NCBI GenBank assembly: GCA_000783305.1
Contig: JROE01000004.1
Coordinates: forward strand, 434,001 to 498,000
DNA from: Sphingobacteriaceae bacterium DW12
Lineage (GTDB): Bacteria; Bacteroidota; Bacteroidia; Sphingobacteriales; Sphingobacteriaceae
Length of the DNA: 64,000 bases
Direction: 5' to 3'
This document shows, one piece after another, positions 35,899 through 45,495 of the stretch. How positions within the stretch are numbered: position 1 is the first letter of the stretch; each line of letters begins with the position of its first letter. Position numbers and translations under genes: made by a program. A model generated the notes under the pieces. That model saw only the letters and a list, made by a program, of their open reading frames with translations. It was not told the origin of the DNA and searched no databases.

Positions 35899-36132
35899 AT
35901 GAGCAACAATGACATTATGAAAAAGCTCCGTGTGGCTTTAAAATTCACTGACGACGATATTATAAAAGTATTAGCCCTAGTGGATTTCAGAGTGACAAAA
36001 ACTGAATTGGGTGCGATATTCCGCAACGAAGATCATCCCAACTTTAAACCTTGTGGCGACCAATTACTCCGAAATTTCCTTAATGGATTAATTATATACA
36101 ATCGTGGTCCCCGTCCCCCTCGTCAATCCTAA
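35899..36132 (+). CDS. DUF1456 (YehS-like) protein
   Basis: A 77-residue protein with one DUF1456 module: MKKLRVALKFTDDDIIKVLA, then FRVTKTELGAIFRNEDHPNF and LRNFLNGLIIY. E. coli YehS has two such modules in about 156 residues, so this is a single-module form. Function unknown; predicted small, helical and cytoplasmic. It is transcribed divergently from the RidA operon and is not obviously part of either neighbouring locus. Confidence 0.85.
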   Translation: MSNNDIMKKLRVALKFTDDDIIKVLALVDFRVTKTELGAIFRNEDHPNFKPCGDQLLRNFLNGLIIYNRGPRPPRQS

Positions 36133-36516
36133 ATTCAGGGCAAAAGCTTATTTTTCCTTTCCTATATTCGGTATCTAAGCAGGCATGATTGACAAAAAAG
36201 TTTGCCCCTGGGAAAAATCTTTGACCACTCTGTAATACAGTGGGAGTGGTACTACTTAACCCGCATATTGTTGAATTTCGGCGGTAAGAATGACTGTCTG
36301 GACTCGATATAAAAAAGTTAAAACCCCTCGGAGGTTCCAAAGCGGCTGTTTACAAACCCTATTGACGCTTGCTAGGCTTTACTTCACAGGCCTCTCAACA
36401 CACTGTGAACACAAAAGCAACAATCCTAGACTTTTTCAATTGAGGGAATTGAGTCAAAGGTCGTCAGTGCCTATATCTTGGCGACACTAACGACCTTCGC
36501 TAATACATTTTTACTC
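36133..36516. other. 384-nt non-coding gap
   Basis: Only short frames (82 aa minus, 66 aa plus) are open here; both have unlikely composition and no family resemblance. The one structured element is the hairpin at 36458-36496. No tRNA or promoter was recognised. Confidence 0.6.
36458..36496 (-). terminator. Hairpin after the SusCD3 operon
   Basis: Twelve-base arms (36458-36469 and 36485-36496, AGGTCGT/ACGACCT core) pair with one mismatch around a 15-nt loop, 20 nt beyond the DUF3823 stop. No clear U tract follows on the minus strand, so termination is likely but not certain. Confidence 0.55.
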
Positions 36517-37218
36517 TTAGTCTGTGTCAATAGTTAACACCGGAGCATAGTTGTAATAATTCCCGGTATTAATTGTACGAGCAGCACCTCTAATATAATA
36601 GGTGGTCTTAGGTTTCAAGTTGTTCAACTCATACTCATAATCTGTTGTAACGATAACACTATTATCGACAGACTCTGTATTGGTCAACTCCCGGATAGTG
36701 AAAAAATTAATATCCAATGAACTGGTGGTACCCGCGACGAGGCCAACACGTGCTATCTTTTGTGCCATATTTTTAGGCCCGAGAGACACCTTTACTTTAA
36801 TCTTTGCAGAGGTAGGGGTCTTGGAAATGACCTCAGTCGCTACATATAAGTAAGGTCGAACGATGATATCTTGTTGTGCCACATGATTAATGGCCACCAC
36901 AACCGTATCGTCATAGAAAAATGGACCGTCTGCAACCACTCTATAATGGCCATCAAACAACATTTTATTCTCAAATGTACCGTCGGATTTGAAATAGGAA
37001 GTAATTGCCGCCGCATTTGCAACAATATCTGTTTGAAATAATCTCAATATGCCTCCATTGACTGTCTGTTGTGGTACAAGCTCGCCATTGGGTTGATCTA
37101 CTACACGCCCCATAATGGCCGAAGATGGCCCCTTGTAATTGTCCTTCTCACAGGATACAACGCCCCATATCAAGAGCGGGTATATAATTATTGTGCTTAA
37201 TTTTATATTTTTTCTCAT
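36517..37218 (-). CDS. DUF3823-domain lipoprotein
   Basis: A 233-residue lipoprotein with lipobox WGVVSC and EKDNYKG after the Cys, an acidic pattern linked with surface display in Bacteroidota. Residues about 30-130 match DUF3823, including SAIMGRVVDQPNGELVPQQT and FDGHYRVVADGPFF; the C-terminal half is a second Ig-like domain. Such proteins occur directly after SusD and probably bind ligand at the surface. It ends the sigma-FecR-SusC3-SusD3 operon, 46 nt after SusD3. Confidence 0.85.
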   Translation of the reverse strand: MRKNIKLSTIIIYPLLIWGVVSCEKDNYKGPSSAIMGRVVDQPNGELVPQQTVNGGILRLFQTDIVANAAAITSYFKSDGTFENKMLFDGHYRVVADGPFFYDDTVVVAINHVAQQDIIVRPYLYVATEVISKTPTSAKIKVKVSLGPKNMAQKIARVGLVAGTTSSLDINFFTIRELTNTESVDNSVIVTTDYEYELNNLKPKTTYYIRGAARTINTGNYYNYAPVLTIDTD

Positions 37219-37264
37219 CTATTTATTCTTTTGTAATTATCGCTGAAAGCTAAAGTAATGAAAA

Positions 37265-39040
37265 CTAGTACAGGGGATTCTGGATGTATGGAATTGTCCC
37301 CTGTGGAACGGGTTCATAGTACAGTTTCTCTGGAAAGCTGCGCGCTGCTTTTGGTGCATTAACTTTTTCAAAAATATACTTCATCTCGCTCGGTTGCTTA
37401 CCATCCTCCCATACCAACCAAGGATAGAGTCCATGAAATTGAGTATTATTTAAAACACTAGTCGCCGTTCTCCATCTCCTTAAATCCCAAAAGCGATGAT
37501 TTTCGAAAGCAAGCTCTACCTTTCGTTCGCTACGAATCTGTTCCAAAGTAATAGAACCTCTCGACAAAATACCCGCACGATTTCTTATTTCATTGATACA
37601 TTTCAATGCGTCCGCTGTCATCCCGAGTTCAAACGCGGCTTCAGCGTGATTGAGCAGGATTTCCCCGTATCTAAATACAATATAGGGAGTAACCGACTCA
37701 TCATAATTGACCCGCTTAGTGGGATCCATTGACTTTTTAACGTAAAAACCGGTTTTAGTAGGATCGGCCCCGGTCAACGGCCCATCTTTACCGACAATCT
37801 TAAAATTTGATGCTCCATCGGGATATCCAATATTAAGATTTTCAACGGTTATCTTCTCTCCATTCCGAATTATACCTCTACGTATCTCGAGTATACCTCC
37901 CTGCCAGGGCGAAAAGGGCAACATAATAGTGGCGAATAGTCTGGGATCTTTTCCTTTGAAGACATCGTAGGGATTATCAAATAAAATCGGATTGCCTTTT
38001 TGATCCTGGAGTCTTAACTCTCCGCGACTACCATCGATATACTCATATTCTTCAACCAAATCCAAAGTAGGATTGGTAACACATCCATAATCCGACTTGA
38101 AACTCTGAGGAGCATTAAAAAAATCATAACTATGTCCCACTTCGGGTGTTTTATAGACCTTATTGAATATTACTTCGGTATTATTCTCTTTGAGAAATAG
38201 GTTTTGGAAGTTAAGCGCTTTATCTACGTCACCATTATACAAAGCATATTTCTGAGCAGTAATGATTTCTTGGGAGGCATCCAGTGAAGATTGCCAATAG
38301 GCTTCGGCCCTACTCGGTGAGATACCTACCAAACCATCTAGTTGTACTTGTCCATACTTTGCGATAGAAGCGGCATAAAGCATGGCTCTACTTTTCAACG
38401 CAAGAGCTGTATATCGATCTACGCGATTTTTGTCTGTACTACCTTTGTTGGTGGGTAGGTCGACTTTACACTCAGTGAGCTCCTTTTCGATAAATGCATA
38501 GATTTCATCCTCTTTACTCCTCGGAACAAACAGCCCCGCCATGTCGTCTCCGAAGGCGTATTGCTGGGTTTTGACGACCAGTGGTACTCCGCCGTAGCGT
38601 TTTACTAATTGAAAGTAATGAAATGCGCGAATATAACGAGCTTCTGCTAAGAAACGAGATTTCAGATTGTCAGTTACGGATGCCGACGAAATCTTTTCGA
38701 TAAAACTGTTTACCCGTCTAATCTTGGCATAATCCCATGAGCCAAACCAATTTCCTAGTACAGCACCATTAATAAGCCCTGACTCCCATACGTAAGATCG
38801 AACCGCTTCATCGGTCACAGTAGACAAATAACCCGCCTGCTCAGCGACCTCATAGCTAAAGTCTTCGAGTAACATATCGTTATAGAACTTAACCATAAGC
38901 GCTTCTATTCCACTTTCCGAACCGTGCGCATCGTCTTCTACAATCAAATCCCGAGGCCGCCTCTCCAAAAAATCTTTGGAGCAGGAACTTAAAATTGCCA
39001 AGAAAATAAAGAGTATGATATAGTTTAATATGAATTTCAT
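37265..39040 (-). CDS. SusD/RagB-family nutrient-binding lipoprotein (SusD3)
   Basis: A 591-residue lipoprotein with lipobox LAILSSC and SKDFLERRP after the Cys. Family hallmarks are AEARYIRAFHYFQLVKRYGG, GEILLNHAEAAFELG and LAFENHRFWDLRRWRTA. It lies 20 nt after SusC3. With no hydrolase in the operon, the ligand may be processed by enzymes elsewhere or may not be a polysaccharide. Confidence 0.94.
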   Translation of the reverse strand: MKFILNYIILFIFLAILSSCSKDFLERRPRDLIVEDDAHGSESGIEALMVKFYNDMLLEDFSYEVAEQAGYLSTVTDEAVRSYVWESGLINGAVLGNWFGSWDYAKIRRVNSFIEKISSASVTDNLKSRFLAEARYIRAFHYFQLVKRYGGVPLVVKTQQYAFGDDMAGLFVPRSKEDEIYAFIEKELTECKVDLPTNKGSTDKNRVDRYTALALKSRAMLYAASIAKYGQVQLDGLVGISPSRAEAYWQSSLDASQEIITAQKYALYNGDVDKALNFQNLFLKENNTEVIFNKVYKTPEVGHSYDFFNAPQSFKSDYGCVTNPTLDLVEEYEYIDGSRGELRLQDQKGNPILFDNPYDVFKGKDPRLFATIMLPFSPWQGGILEIRRGIIRNGEKITVENLNIGYPDGASNFKIVGKDGPLTGADPTKTGFYVKKSMDPTKRVNYDESVTPYIVFRYGEILLNHAEAAFELGMTADALKCINEIRNRAGILSRGSITLEQIRSERKVELAFENHRFWDLRRWRTATSVLNNTQFHGLYPWLVWEDGKQPSEMKYIFEKVNAPKAARSFPEKLYYEPVPQGTIPYIQNPLY

Positions 39041-39060
39041 TTTGATTACTTTTTAATATT

Positions 39061-42000
39061 TTAGAATCCTACATTGACCCCAGCTGTCCAGATACGAGGC
39101 TGTGGGTAATAATTGCCTCTACCTGATTCAGCTTCTGGGTCTATATATTTTATTTTGTCAAATGTCAACACATTTTGACCAGATATATAAACACGAAGAT
39201 TTCGAATTTTCAACTTATTAATCATTTCTTTATCTAGTGAATACCCCAGCTCAAAGTTTTTGATTCTCAGATATGTTGCATCTTTTAGCCAAAAAGATGA
39301 CTGCCGAACGTTATTGTTTGATCCAGAGCCAATGATTGAAGGATATTTCCCGGCTATCCACTCGCTATCTGGATCAAATTGATCAGCGCGATGCCAACGA
39401 TCCATAAATAAAGTATATGCTGACGAATTACTAACAAGGGGGTTCTGAAGTTCCTGTGTAAAATAAGCATTGAACTTACTGGCTCCTTGCATCAACAATG
39501 AAAGGTCGAAGTTTTTAAATTCAACAGACAGGTTCAACCCATAGAATAATTCAGGGGTATTATTACGACCTATTATCTGCTGGTCTGCATCCGTAATGAT
39601 ACCATCTCCATTTAAATCTTTATACCGGATATCTCCCGGCAGGATTGTCTTATTCGCTTGATTATCATGAATTGGCGCCGTATTAATCTCCTCCTGATTT
39701 TGAAATTGTCCTTCAGCAACGTACCCCCAGAAAAGATTTTTCCATCTATCGGTAGTATTGTTTTTCCAGTTGGCCACAAAATTAGTAGATGGACCTCGTT
39801 CTACATAACCGTACTTGGCCCGTGTCCAACTCAGGTTGGGTGAGATGCTGTAACCAAGCTGTCCAACTTTGTTCCGATGCTTTAATACAATCTCAAAGCC
39901 CCTATGATTATCCGAATTGAGATTCTCCTGTGGTAACGAAGCTCCAAAAGTATTGGGTAGAGTCTGGAGGCGCCGTGCAAGTAACCCTGTCCTTTTTCTA
40001 TAGAAAATGTCTACTTCGGCTTCCAATAACCCTTTCCATAACGCCACTTCTAGTCCTAAGTTAGAGGTCTGAGAAGTATACCATGTCAAGTTATAATTTG
40101 GTAACCCCCGATCATTGAGACCAGGTATAGGGGCCGAACCCAAGATATAGTTTCCATCAGGATAACTAAATCCCATCATATATTGAAAGGCGGCTATATC
40201 TTCGTCATCTCCTACTTTACCATGCGACAATCTAATCTTTAACAAATCTATTGCAGATACGTCTTTTAGGAAATTTTCTTCATTGATTTTCCAACCTACT
40301 GAGGCATTCGGAAAAAAACCATATTTTGAACCCGACATAACTTTGTACGTTCCATCGTAACGAAAAGCAAGTTCAGCCAAATACTTGTTATTAAAGTCAT
40401 AATTCAATTTACCTACATAGCCCAGTCTGGCACTTTCACTCGAAGAACCATTATTCCGTTGATTTTCGCCTACCCCACCAAACAATTCATCCACACCATC
40501 GATCAAGTATTGCCTATATGCTGATAATAAATTGGTATTACCCTCCTGTGCCTCGAATAGGAAAAGTCCACTAAAATTGTGCTTGTCAGCAAATCGGTGT
40601 TTATAGTTAAGCGACAATTGAAATACAGTATTCACGATATCTTCGTTACTTACTGATAAGTTACTTGGCGTGTTACCTGTGAAGCCTACATTATAAATAT
40701 CCTTTTCTGCATCATATTTATAGAGGTTATACTTACGACTATATATCTTCTGGTTTTTGACCTGTGTATTGTAAGCATAGGATGCTTTGGCATACAATCC
40801 TTCAACCTTGGGGATGTCGTATGTTAAGGATAAGATTGCATTGAATTCTTTTTCTTTTCTCTTGTCGTAGCCCGTTTTATCTCTGTCCGTCAATACCAAT
40901 GGGTTGTAAGCGGGAAGATTATTTATTCCTAGATACTCCGGATTATCATTAGCATAAAACGCAAATGTCGGAAATGTTTTTGCAAAACCGTTCATCAATG
41001 TAGCCACGGATGTACTTGGATTCTCGACATTACCTAGGCGTCCCATTAAATTCAATTCAACAGTAAGACCATTGGCTATTTTGGCCTCTATATTACCCCG
41101 CACGTTATACCTATTATAATCCGTCGCACCACTCTTCCAGAATCCTTCTTGATTAACTACGCCTAGATTCATAAAGTATTTGACATCTTCTGTTCCACCA
41201 GAAACGTTTAAATTATGATACGACTGTGGACTATTTTTCTTGATAACTCCATTAAACCAATCGTATGACTTCAATGTTCCATTTTTGTATTCTTCTATTT
41301 GCTTTGCTGTATAAGGCAAGCTTAATGTAGAATTGCGGCCAGCAATATGCCACATATTCATGGCGGACTCATTAGACAATTCGGCAAACTGAGCAGCGTT
41401 AACCAAATCAGGATACTTGTTAATCCTCTGAAAACCAAAATAATTCGAATAATTGATGTTTGGCCTACCTATTTTCCCTCTTTTAGTCGTAACCAAGATT
41501 ACACCATTGGCTGCCCGTACTCCATATACAGAGGCAGATGCATCTTTAATAATGGAAACTGATTCAATCTCATTAGGATCCAAATTACTCATAGAGCTAG
41601 GCATGCCATCCACTATTATAAGAGCGTTTCCAAATCCTCGGATATCTATCTGACTGGCATCCGATCCGGGCTGACCACTACGTTGTACGGCGCGTAATCC
41701 AGGAAGACGACCCGCAAGTGAGTTGGTGACATTGGCTACCGGGGACTTTACAAGATCTTCGCCTTTAACCTGTGCAACGGAACCCGTTACAGTTGCTTTC
41801 TTCTGTGTACCGTACCCAACGACCACGACTTCTTCCAAACTACCCATAGCCACCTCCATAGCGACACTGATATTGTCCTTAGTCCCCACAGCTATCTGCT
41901 GGGATTTGTAACCTATAAAACTAAACAGTAAAAAATCATTGCTTCCCGAAACATTGATTTCATAATATCCGTTCTCATCAGAGGTTGTGGATAGCGAGGG

Positions 42001-42513
42001 GTTAAGTTTAGATGCGATAGTAACCCCTACAATAGGTGCTCCACCCAATTCTGTGACCGTCCCTCTGACTTTTCGGAGTTGATGTTCTGGCTTAGATGTA
42101 GCATTTATATGATTTTGATAAATAATTACCCTGTTATCCTTTTCGTAGAATGTCAAACCCGTATTCTCCAAGACTTCGATAAGTAATTTTTCGGCACTTC
42201 CTGAATAATTTTTCCTCGACTTGACAAGCATTTGCTTGTTTACACTGGAAGAGGAATAGAAAAAATTAAACCGTGTCTGCTTTTGCAACTGGCTCAACAC
42301 CTCCTTTAAAGATGAATTTCCAGTCATTACGAGGTTCACTTTGGTTTCGTCCAATGTTTGTCCTGAGGACTTAGTGGATGCCAAAAGATTAATACTCAAC
42401 AGGAAAAGAGATAAACATAAACCTGATCTCATGAGAAACAGAAAGTTAATTTTAAAAAATACCTGCCTGTAGGACAACAGGTGTTCCTTGAAAAAAAATC
42501 GAGTTTTTTTCAT
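39061..42513 (-). CDS. SusC/RagA TonB-dependent transducer with STN domain (SusC3)
   Basis: A 1150-residue receptor. After an extended signal region it has an STN (secretin/TonB N-terminal) domain at about residues 55-135 (LKEVLSQLQKQTRFNFFYSS, then GLTFYEKDNRVIIYQ), the carboxypeptidase-like domain (RKVRGTVTELGGAPIVGVTI), the TonB-box-like EEVVVVGYGTQKKATVTGSV, plug motifs SLAGRLPGLRAVQRSGQPG and SIIKDASASVYGVRAANGVI, and the barrel. The STN domain contacts FecR in the periplasm, consistent with the sigma and FecR genes upstream. Ligand binding should switch on the operon. Confidence 0.95.
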   Translation of the reverse strand: MKKTRFFFKEHLLSYRQVFFKINFLFLMRSGLCLSLFLLSINLLASTKSSGQTLDETKVNLVMTGNSSLKEVLSQLQKQTRFNFFYSSSSVNKQMLVKSRKNYSGSAEKLLIEVLENTGLTFYEKDNRVIIYQNHINATSKPEHQLRKVRGTVTELGGAPIVGVTIASKLNPSLSTTSDENGYYEINVSGSNDFLLFSFIGYKSQQIAVGTKDNISVAMEVAMGSLEEVVVVGYGTQKKATVTGSVAQVKGEDLVKSPVANVTNSLAGRLPGLRAVQRSGQPGSDASQIDIRGFGNALIIVDGMPSSMSNLDPNEIESVSIIKDASASVYGVRAANGVILVTTKRGKIGRPNINYSNYFGFQRINKYPDLVNAAQFAELSNESAMNMWHIAGRNSTLSLPYTAKQIEEYKNGTLKSYDWFNGVIKKNSPQSYHNLNVSGGTEDVKYFMNLGVVNQEGFWKSGATDYNRYNVRGNIEAKIANGLTVELNLMGRLGNVENPSTSVATLMNGFAKTFPTFAFYANDNPEYLGINNLPAYNPLVLTDRDKTGYDKRKEKEFNAILSLTYDIPKVEGLYAKASYAYNTQVKNQKIYSRKYNLYKYDAEKDIYNVGFTGNTPSNLSVSNEDIVNTVFQLSLNYKHRFADKHNFSGLFLFEAQEGNTNLLSAYRQYLIDGVDELFGGVGENQRNNGSSSESARLGYVGKLNYDFNNKYLAELAFRYDGTYKVMSGSKYGFFPNASVGWKINEENFLKDVSAIDLLKIRLSHGKVGDDEDIAAFQYMMGFSYPDGNYILGSAPIPGLNDRGLPNYNLTWYTSQTSNLGLEVALWKGLLEAEVDIFYRKRTGLLARRLQTLPNTFGASLPQENLNSDNHRGFEIVLKHRNKVGQLGYSISPNLSWTRAKYGYVERGPSTNFVANWKNNTTDRWKNLFWGYVAEGQFQNQEEINTAPIHDNQANKTILPGDIRYKDLNGDGIITDADQQIIGRNNTPELFYGLNLSVEFKNFDLSLLMQGASKFNAYFTQELQNPLVSNSSAYTLFMDRWHRADQFDPDSEWIAGKYPSIIGSGSNNNVRQSSFWLKDATYLRIKNFELGYSLDKEMINKLKIRNLRVYISGQNVLTFDKIKYIDPEAESGRGNYYPQPRIWTAGVNVGF

Positions 42514-42559
42514 TATATTGTGATGTTTAAAAAATGATTCGTGAAATTTTTTATCCGTT

Positions 42560-42588
42560 ACTCCCGATTGTTACCAGCTTTCGGGAGT
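42560..42588 (-). promoter_or_regulatory. Leader hairpin between FecR and SusC3
   Basis: Eight-bp arms (ACTCCCGA/TCGGGAGT, 42560-42567 and 42581-42588) lie in the 158-nt gap between the FecR stop and SusC3 ATG. A second GC-rich inverted segment follows at about 42594-42613, beside a T7 tract read on the plus strand. These may form a leader structure or a site limiting read-through from FecR. Confidence 0.4.
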
Positions 42589-42671
42589 ATTAGTCGCTCC
42601 CCTTGGAAGCGGCTTTTTTTGTCTTTATATTATGGGTATAGTTTAATCATCGTTTATTGTTTAGGTTAATT

Positions 42672-43649
42672 TTAGATTTTTGTGGGACACCCCTTGCCGC
42701 TTAAAATTATTTTCTTCTCTTTCCACTTATATGAAGCACCAGTTGTTCGGGTCAAGATGTCCATCACATTTTCCAACGATTCGGTTCCATCGAAAAGGCC
42801 TGTCATTAGGCAGTTCTTTAAACTCTCGTTTTCAAATACCATTTCGACATCATATCGTCTATTTAAGCTTCTAACTAATTTTTCAAAAGGCACATCTATA
42901 AATTGCATATCATCGTTCACCCAAGATATCAACTCACTTGTTTCCACATATTTGGGAGCAGACACCACTTGATTTCCTCTATATTCCAGTTGTTGATTGG
43001 GCACTAACACAGCCAGCTTTTTATCCGCCTTATTGCGTACGTCGACCTTACCAGTACTTACCGATACGATTACATCTTTGTCTGTCTGGGCGGAAATATT
43101 GAATGATGTACCCAAGACATGTGTTGTGATATCTCCAGCGTGTACTACAAATGGTTTTCTCTTATTCTTGACTACGTCAAAAAAAGCTTCGCCTCGTAGA
43201 AAAACCACTCGTTCCCTTTCTGTGTATCGATATTCTATCTGTGCACCGGACCGCAATATCACCTTGCTACTATCAGGCAGTAATACGTATCGATTTTCGA
43301 CCTGTTCAGTTGAGGCAAGTACAATATCAGATATCTCGTTGTTGTCAACACGTATGAAATAGCTTAAAAATGCACCTATCAATAGCAGACAGGCGGCAGC
43401 GACTGCAATTCTAAAGATTTTCACCTTGCGAATAGATTGGCTTTCTTTATTATCTAAAAGAATGTGGGCATTGAGCTTTGCAAATAACCGCTTCTCTATC
43501 ATCAGCTCTTCATCTGGATCAGTCAGTTGCCAATCGACATCTCGGTTATTTTTGGTCCGATACCATAGGTTCAGTTCCGCCTTTTCTTCCGATGTAGCGT
43601 CTCCCGACAAAAAGCGTTCAATAAGTGTATGTAGTCTGTTAGATTCCAT
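42672..43649 (-). CDS. FecR-family anti-sigma regulator
   Basis: A 325-residue inner-membrane protein. The N-terminal cytoplasmic segment (1-75) would bind the sigma factor, one membrane helix follows (about 78-98, IAVAAACLLLIGAFLSYFI), then the periplasmic FecR domain (LPDSSKVILRSGAQIEYRY, GEAFFDVVKNKRKPFVVHA, THVLGTSFNIS) and a C-terminal DUF4974 domain (VPFEKLVRSLNRRYDVEM). It lies between the sigma gene (about 86 nt) and SusC3, forming the standard trans-envelope signalling trio. Confidence 0.94.
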   Translation of the reverse strand: MESNRLHTLIERFLSGDATSEEKAELNLWYRTKNNRDVDWQLTDPDEELMIEKRLFAKLNAHILLDNKESQSIRKVKIFRIAVAAACLLLIGAFLSYFIRVDNNEISDIVLASTEQVENRYVLLPDSSKVILRSGAQIEYRYTERERVVFLRGEAFFDVVKNKRKPFVVHAGDITTHVLGTSFNISAQTDKDVIVSVSTGKVDVRNKADKKLAVLVPNQQLEYRGNQVVSAPKYVETSELISWVNDDMQFIDVPFEKLVRSLNRRYDVEMVFENESLKNCLMTGLFDGTESLENVMDILTRTTGASYKWKEKKIILSGKGCPTKI

Positions 43650-43735
43650 GGCTATACTAGCGGTTATACTATATAGTCATATAAAAAGATGATTTACCCT
43701 TAGTCTTTTTGTAGAAAAATTAAAAAAACTTGGGA

Positions 43736-44320
43736 TTAGTAGTACAGAAGAAGAAAAATGACAATCGGGATTGTTATCCCAATGGCTTTTAGGGATCGCC
43801 TTATTCTATGTAGAGCTTTTGTTAAATGAGCCTCTACGGTCTTTTCTGCAATATCGAGGGAAGTAGCAATTTCCGGAATGGTCTTACCCTCTTCTCGGCT
43901 ATAGGTAAAGACCAAGCGACAGCGGTCGGGTAGCTCTTCGACAATCCCCTTGATATATTGACTTAAGAAATGTGCATAAATTTTGTCCTCTCCATAGTCA
44001 GGAGATTGATGATTTAAAATAAACAGATTCCCAACCTCTTCCTTCCTCTTTCTTCTACGGATCATGGTGAAAACAGAATATTTTACTGCAGTTGCAAGAT
44101 AATTGGATAAAGATGTGATAGCAACTTCGTTTCTTCTATCCCATAATTTAATAAAAACCATTTGTACAACCTCTTCTGCATCATCTTTATCACCGAGATG
44201 GTTGTAAGCAATGGCAAGTAGCTTTTTCCAATATCGTCTATAGATTTCGGTAATGGAGTACACATCACTCTCTTTAAGTTGAGCGACAAGCTGTTCATCT
44301 TTTAGACTTTTCAATTCCAT
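43736..44320 (-). CDS. RNA polymerase ECF sigma factor paired with FecR
   Basis: The ATG at 44320 (MELKSLKDEQLVAQLKESD) gives 194 residues; the longer frame to 44368 adds 16 atypical residues. Region 2 shows IAYNHLGDKDDAEEVVQMVF and region 4 shows EELPDRCRLVFTYSREEGKT with the HTH EIATSLDIAEKTVEAHLTKA. The C-terminal tail (AIGITIPIVIFLLLYY) is a hydrophobic segment, as in the other sigma factor of this window. It precedes FecR and SusC3 and should drive their operon in response to the ligand. Confidence 0.93.
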   Translation of the reverse strand: MELKSLKDEQLVAQLKESDVYSITEIYRRYWKKLLAIAYNHLGDKDDAEEVVQMVFIKLWDRRNEVAITSLSNYLATAVKYSVFTMIRRRKRKEEVGNLFILNHQSPDYGEDKIYAHFLSQYIKGIVEELPDRCRLVFTYSREEGKTIPEIATSLDIAEKTVEAHLTKALHRIRRSLKAIGITIPIVIFLLLYY

Positions 44321-44877
44321 CTTTAACTTATTATCATGACCTAGCCCTTGCCACATCAATATGCACAAAATTTGTATAGTAGTCTATTTTGGTTTAATTT
44401 TTTGTATCACCGAAATGATTCAAAGTCATCATTAATCTTGAGTATAATTAAAACAGGTTGAAAATGTCTATCGAGCTTTCGAAGCCTTCAATTACTCAAA
44501 AGACCATATATTGACTAAAACAAATATAGGGTAAATTATCTACACTTACTCATGCGGACTCTTTCTGGGATTTGCTTAAATTGACCTTTGCTATTCTTCT
44601 TATTTAATCGACTTTTAGATAGATATCATTCGAAAGGATGCTACATTCAGTAATCACTCTTGAGGTTCTCGAAGAAATTGTACAACCAAGCTAAGTTAGT
44701 AAATTGGTCTCTGCTATAACTGCGTGTGAACGTCAAAGAACCGTAGACAAGGAGGGGTAATATAAATACCAAAGAATGAAGCACTTTTGATTCGCAATCA
44801 TAGCGGAAAGAACAATCTTTATTTACCATTTCTTCTTTCTTTCAATAAACAAGTTGAAAAGGAATAAGCAGACGGAA
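44321..44877. other. 557-nt gap upstream of the sigma gene
   Basis: This AT-rich gap lies between the sigma gene start and the end of the DHFR-like gene and should contain the sigma promoter. A TATATTTG box on the minus strand (44528-44521) fits the -7 consensus but is about 200 nt from the start codon. A 60-codon frame at 44647-44829 has no features of a real gene. No RNA gene was recognised. Confidence 0.5.
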
Positions 44878-45447
44878 TTACTTTTTCAATACACCAATAT
44901 GCGTATAGGTATTGATGAACAAACCTGTAGGTGTTGCTTTAGAGTCTACAAAGGCAAGCTCACGAGCACCAATACTGTCTGCCAACAATCGTTTGCCTTG
45001 CCCCAGCAAAACAGGATAGGTAATCAATACGACCTCATCGGCAAGTCCAGAATCTAGCAATACGGAGGTCAATGTAGAGCTTCCTGCAACAATCAGATCT
45101 GGTCCTTCTGTTGACTTGAGATTGTGAACTGCTGCTACCACATCGTCACCTAGGCTATTGACAGGACCCCATTCCAAACTATCTGGCCTATGGGTTACAA
45201 TATATTTTGTTGCTGCATTAATCGCATTTGCCATTGGAGAATCTCCCGCTTTCGGCCAAAAGCTACTGAATATATCATAAGTACGACGCCCAAGTAATAA
45301 ATCAAAATTTGGTCCGTATGCCTGGAAGAGGAGTGCCGCACCAGCGGAGCTTCTATACGCGGTAGTCCATGCACCATATGTGTAATCACCATCGTGTTCG
45401 ATTACGCCATCAAGTGAAATATGTTCAAAAATTCTAATCTTTCTCAT
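44878..45447 (-). CDS. DHFR/RibD C-terminal-like reductase
   Basis: A 189-residue protein of the dihydrofolate-reductase-like family (RibD C-terminal domain, often annotated as YyaP/YwjB type). Marks are MRKIRIFEHISLDGVIE at the start, DLLLGRRTYDIFSSFWP, LIVAGSSTLTSVLLDSGLAD and LITYPVLLGQGKRLL. It probably reduces a pteridine- or pyrimidine-like substrate with NADPH, but the family has few characterised members. It is monocistronic. Its start codon and ribosome-binding region lie inside a perfect 25-bp inverted repeat (45441-45495). Confidence 0.87.
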   Translation of the reverse strand: MRKIRIFEHISLDGVIEHDGDYTYGAWTTAYRSSAGAALLFQAYGPNFDLLLGRRTYDIFSSFWPKAGDSPMANAINAATKYIVTHRPDSLEWGPVNSLGDDVVAAVHNLKSTEGPDLIVAGSSTLTSVLLDSGLADEVVLITYPVLLGQGKRLLADSIGARELAFVDSKATPTGLFINTYTHIGVLKK

Positions 45448-45495
45448 TTTCTTTTAATTTGGTTAATGAATAACCAAATTAAAAGAAAATGAGAA
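45441..45495 (-). repeat. Perfect 25-bp inverted repeat covering the DHFR-like start codon
   Basis: Bases 45441-45465 are the exact reverse complement of 45471-45495, with a 5-nt loop. In the minus-strand mRNA the start ATG (45447) and the purine-rich stretch before it lie in the 3' arm, so the folded leader would hide the translation start. The arms are AT-rich (about 24% GC). Confidence 0.9.

Noticed and set aside
36092..36490. Two short frames in the gap after the DUF1456 gene
   Set aside because: One overlaps the DUF1456 end; neither has a plausible start context or protein-like composition.
44647..44829. 60-codon frame in the gap upstream of the sigma gene
   Set aside because: No family resemblance, no operon context, and composition like random AT-rich sequence.
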